From Plakobranchus ocellatus (lineage: Eukaryota; Mollusca; Gastropoda; Plakobranchidae), in NCBI GenBank assembly GCA_019648995.1, contig BLXT01004499.1, positions 24,103 to 45,394 of the forward strand: a stretch of DNA of 21,292 nucleotides, in the 5' to 3' direction. Within the stretch, counting starts at the first letter, position 1. Every line of letters starts with the position of its first letter. The notes beneath the pieces were generated by a model. It made no database searches. It had not been told where the DNA came from and saw only the letters and a program-made list of their open reading frames with translations. A program made the position numbers and the translations under genes. Shown here in pieces: positions 18,899 to 21,292 of the stretch.

Positions 18899-18950
<52 letters not shown>
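18899..18950. repeat. (AT)26 microsatellite inside the LINE RT
   Basis: Twenty-six uninterrupted AT units. On the LINE sense strand the run separates AAAAC from GGTCAGTAC, exactly where related LINEs encode KTYIWSV. The ancestral codons ACA TAT ATA TGG already contain about four AT units. The run is now 52 bases, a gain of about 44, which is not a multiple of three and throws the downstream codons out of frame. The repetitive Tyr-Ile frames on both strands here are products of the repeat, not proteins. Confidence 0.95.
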
Positions 18951-18953
<3 letters not shown>

Positions 18954-20235
18954 TTAATTACCCTTATTTTGGTTTTCATACTTATGTTTCTATTTGCCAG
19001 TATTGGATTCATTTTTTGGAATGTATCTTTGGCCATGGCTATTCTTTTACTTATTTTAGTTGTGCATCTGCCATCTGATGTTGTCAGATAACGTAGATAT
19101 TCGAATTTTGTAACTTGTTTGATTTGTTTCACCTTTGCTAACAAAGCGATTGCACTTGGAATTAGAGGATTTCTTTGAGATGACCATACAATACATTTGC
19201 TTTACATTCAAAGACAGGCCTATTCTTTCGCTCTCTTAAACTACAGTGTCTAGAAGTTTTTGGAATTGTTCGCCAGATTCTGCTATTAAAACTGTATCAT
19301 CTGCATACCCGAGATTATTAAGATTCTCTCCATTTATTTTTAAGGCTGAAATACCATCAAGATTCCGTAACATTATTTCATTATGTAGGTTAAAAAGATC
19401 AGGAGACATTACATATCTCTGCCTCACACCTCTTTTGATGGGTTTGAAATCACTATGTTCTTGTTCAATTCTTACACATGCAGTCTGATCCCAGTAAAAA
19501 TTTCTAATTACTCTCAGATATTTCCCATCAGTGTCTAATTTTTCTAGCATACAAAACAGCTCTATATTTCTTACTTGTCAAAGGCCTTAGAATAATCAAT
19601 GAGACACAGGTGGAGATTTTTTTGCATTTCTATACACCTTTCCATAATCATTGACAGAGTGAATAGTGTATTTCTAGACAGGCATAAAGCCAAACTATTT
19701 TGGAGACATTTCTGGTCTTAGACTCTTGCGCATTCTGTGCATCAAAATGTGTGAAGTTCACATTTTGTTGCTCCTGGTGTTTTAGCCAGTACTACAAAAA
19801 ACAGATCTACAAAGATCTTCTGAAATGTATATTGCATTAAGAAGTTTTGTTGTCAGATCTATTTTAAAATTATCTAATGCTTTAATTATTTCTTCTGGTA
19901 TATTATCTGGCCCTGTGGTTTTTCCATTTTTCATTTTCTTTATTGCTGCTTCTACCTCTTCTTTAAGGATAGTTGGGTCTTCTATGTTTTTATCTATTTT
20001 GGGTTTTTTGCACCTATCATCTTTAAAAAGATCTCCAACATATTCTGATCATCTGTGTAGTATTTCCTTCTTTTCCATTAACATTTTTCTGTCTTTTGAT
20101 TTGATGCAGCCGGGGCTACTGCATTTGATTTTGTACCACTGACAGCCTTAATTTTAGCATGCATGAATTTGCTGCCTGTATTTAGCTTTTTCTCTATTTC
20201 CTGACATTTTTGATAATCCATGCCAGGAAATAGAG

Positions 20236-21273
20236 CAAAAGAGCTAAACATAGACAGCAAATTTATGCAAAATCAAAAGTAAGATCAGATGAATAAATAT
20301 GAAACATACAGCAACACACAGATTGATGACATTAATAGATCTATAGAAAAAATATAAAAAAGATAGAAGGATTGGTAGATAGATTGAATTATAGAATATT
20401 AGATGGCAGAAGTAGTTAAAAATTAGATTAATTTATACATACGCTAAAGTGTAATATAGAAAACCTAGGGAATGCAATAAAGTTAGACAGATAATTTGAT
20501 AATGTGAATAGAAAAGACAACTAATCCGGTTAACCAGAAAAATAAAGAACAACACTAACAGCATAAAACACATCAGCTATATCCATAGCCTGTGGATGTT
20601 TGCATACTTTATTTCCTAGAATCCTGAAACTGTCCAAATCATATTATCTCACCGGCACTCATTCATTAGCAAAAGCGGATTGCCTTTGTTGCTCTGAAAA
20701 AATTTATTCCTTTTACCCCCCACTCCCCTTTGCGCACATACACATATAACATGATCACCACCATCTCAGCCTCAGCCTTATTTCTTTTTTTTTTTTTAAG
20801 TTTGCAGGTGGAGGAAATGGGGGTTATCTCTTAACTTTTTTATAATAAAAATAAAAATGATTATCATGAAGATGCCATACTGAAAATGGTGGTCCTCTCA
20901 AATGAATTGTGCTCTATTGTTATAGTGAAAGGATAATAATCGTGAAGGAGTAAGAATGGTAATCATAATAATTATGAATAAAGTTCTGATGATTTTCAAG
21001 TTGATGATATCAAGGCTTCCAAAATTAGACAGGCAGGGTCATCGCGATGACCTAGTTTTTCTAGTAGGCTGGAAGTGAAATGAAAATCGAGGCGGCAGTT
21101 TTCAAATTTGCAAGTGATAGCACCCTGGATAGCTGCTTGCATTTAACTTTCTCGCTGTTTTATTCAAATTTTTCATAATTTGGCGTAACTGCAAAGCATC
21201 CCAGTGTAATTGATAACTTATATACGATTTGCAAGTTACTTTTTAAGAATTTGGTGTATGTGTGTGTATGTGG
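20236..21273. other. AT-rich flank, no gene recognised
   Basis: Purine-rich AT sequence with GATAGA-type words, then mixed sequence. There is no coding exon, transposon end or RNA gene I can support. A short TG-rich run (GTGTATGTGTGTGTATGTGG) lies at 21255-21274 just before the terminal T run. Confidence 0.45.
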
Positions 21274-21274
21274 T

Positions 21275-21292
21275 TTTTTTTTTTTTTTTTTT
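21275..21292. repeat. Poly-T run to window end
   Basis: An uninterrupted T homopolymer reaches the end of the window. It may be the A-tail of a reverse-strand retroelement lying beyond, or simply a low-complexity tract. Its real length cannot be known from the window. Confidence 0.8.

Larger units (their letters stand above)
18461..20235 (-). mobile_element. 5'-truncated RTE-like non-LTR retrotransposon (LINE)
   Basis: Read on the minus strand, several frames together cover the second half of a LINE polyprotein. They begin YQKCQEIEKKLNTG (about 20220). Then come the thumb-side linker with VEAAIKKMKNGK and TGPDNIP, motif A (YSKAFD, 19577-19594), the RGVRQ block, and motif C (YADD, 19296-19307, intact). 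After that come ESERIGLSLNVK, a KFEYLRYLTTSDGRC segment, KTKIRVIKTYI, the remains of LLYGSECWT, WFIRRMMRISWT, and a C-terminal RSMIA segment. Many frameshifts and stops show it is inactive. The endonuclease domain is absent, so it is a typical 5' truncation. It ends in a (TGA)8 tail at 18461-18484 directly after the ORF; a very short 3'UTR with trimer tails is characteristic of the RTE clade. The clade assignment is from motif memory. Confidence 0.88.

Noticed and set aside
18845-19144. 99-codon minus-strand and 72-codon plus-strand frames with long Tyr-Ile repeats
   Set aside because: The Tyr-Ile runs are translations of the (AT)26 repeat. The minus frame is just one segment of the LINE RT and is covered by that entry; the plus frame is its shadow.
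9821-21292. A further GUCD1 exon
   Set aside because: I looked for a segment encoding the expected GH(F/Y)IVL..Y and the YGTDEDI-type ending with an acceptor in phase 0 and found none. The frame at 10591-10851 is out of phase and dissimilar.

Overview
This is an animal (metazoan) genomic segment, AT-rich with long introns and many decayed transposable elements. It shows no sign of bacterial gene organisation. The composition, the mix of RTE-like LINEs and TTAA/TA-flanked DNA elements, and the unusual density of TCTAGA/AGATCT words lead me towards a lophotrochozoan, probably a gastropod mollusc. That placement is an impression from memory and is not shown by any gene here. The only host gene I can name is a homologue of GUCD1 (guanylyl-cyclase-domain-containing family, PF09778) on the + strand. 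Three consecutive internal exons are visible at 1921-2020, 3388-3479 and 9715-9820, each with GT/AG sites and compatible phases. They encode about 100 residues from the middle of the protein. The N-terminal exon(s), expected to carry the WDCG segment, and the C-terminal exon(s) were not found in the window. Everything else therefore lies in introns of this gene or in its flanks. 

Layout: 1-560 is a GC-richer block without a recognisable gene (weak solo-LTR candidate). 655-1672 is a diverged tandem repeat array rich in AGATCT, interrupted by a 275-bp TTAA-flanked MITE (940-1214). The first intron in view (2021-3387) holds a 163-bp TTAA MITE (2151-2313) and a decayed LINE reverse transcriptase fragment (about 2700-3235, +). 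The second intron (3480-9714) holds a 1.06-kb TTAA-flanked element with 17-bp inverted ends (4022-5080), a possible degraded relative from 6264, a broken piggyBac-like N-terminal coding remnant (7438-7756, -), and two TTCCG-rich repeat copies. Downstream of exon 9715-9820 come a third TTCCG repeat, an unrecognised open frame (10591-10851, +), a tRNA-like SINE candidate (about 11505-11650), a 638-bp TTAA element (12112-12749), a 776-bp TA-flanked pogo/Tigger-like element (12863-13638), a decayed coding-like stretch (17362-18137, +), and a 5'-truncated RTE-like LINE on the minus strand (18461 to about 20235). The LINE carries an (AT)26 microsatellite that grew inside its own RT codons. 

The genes do not form a pathway. 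The window is one host gene whose introns have been repeatedly invaded, mainly by piggyBac-type (TTAA) non-autonomous elements of at least two terminal-sequence families, plus pogo-like, RTE-like and SINE-like insertions. I see no CRISPR array, operon, rRNA or intact tRNA, and no new defence-like system. The most interesting material is the TTAA-element cluster, the microsatellite born inside a retrotransposon, and the AGATCT/TCTAGA word excess.
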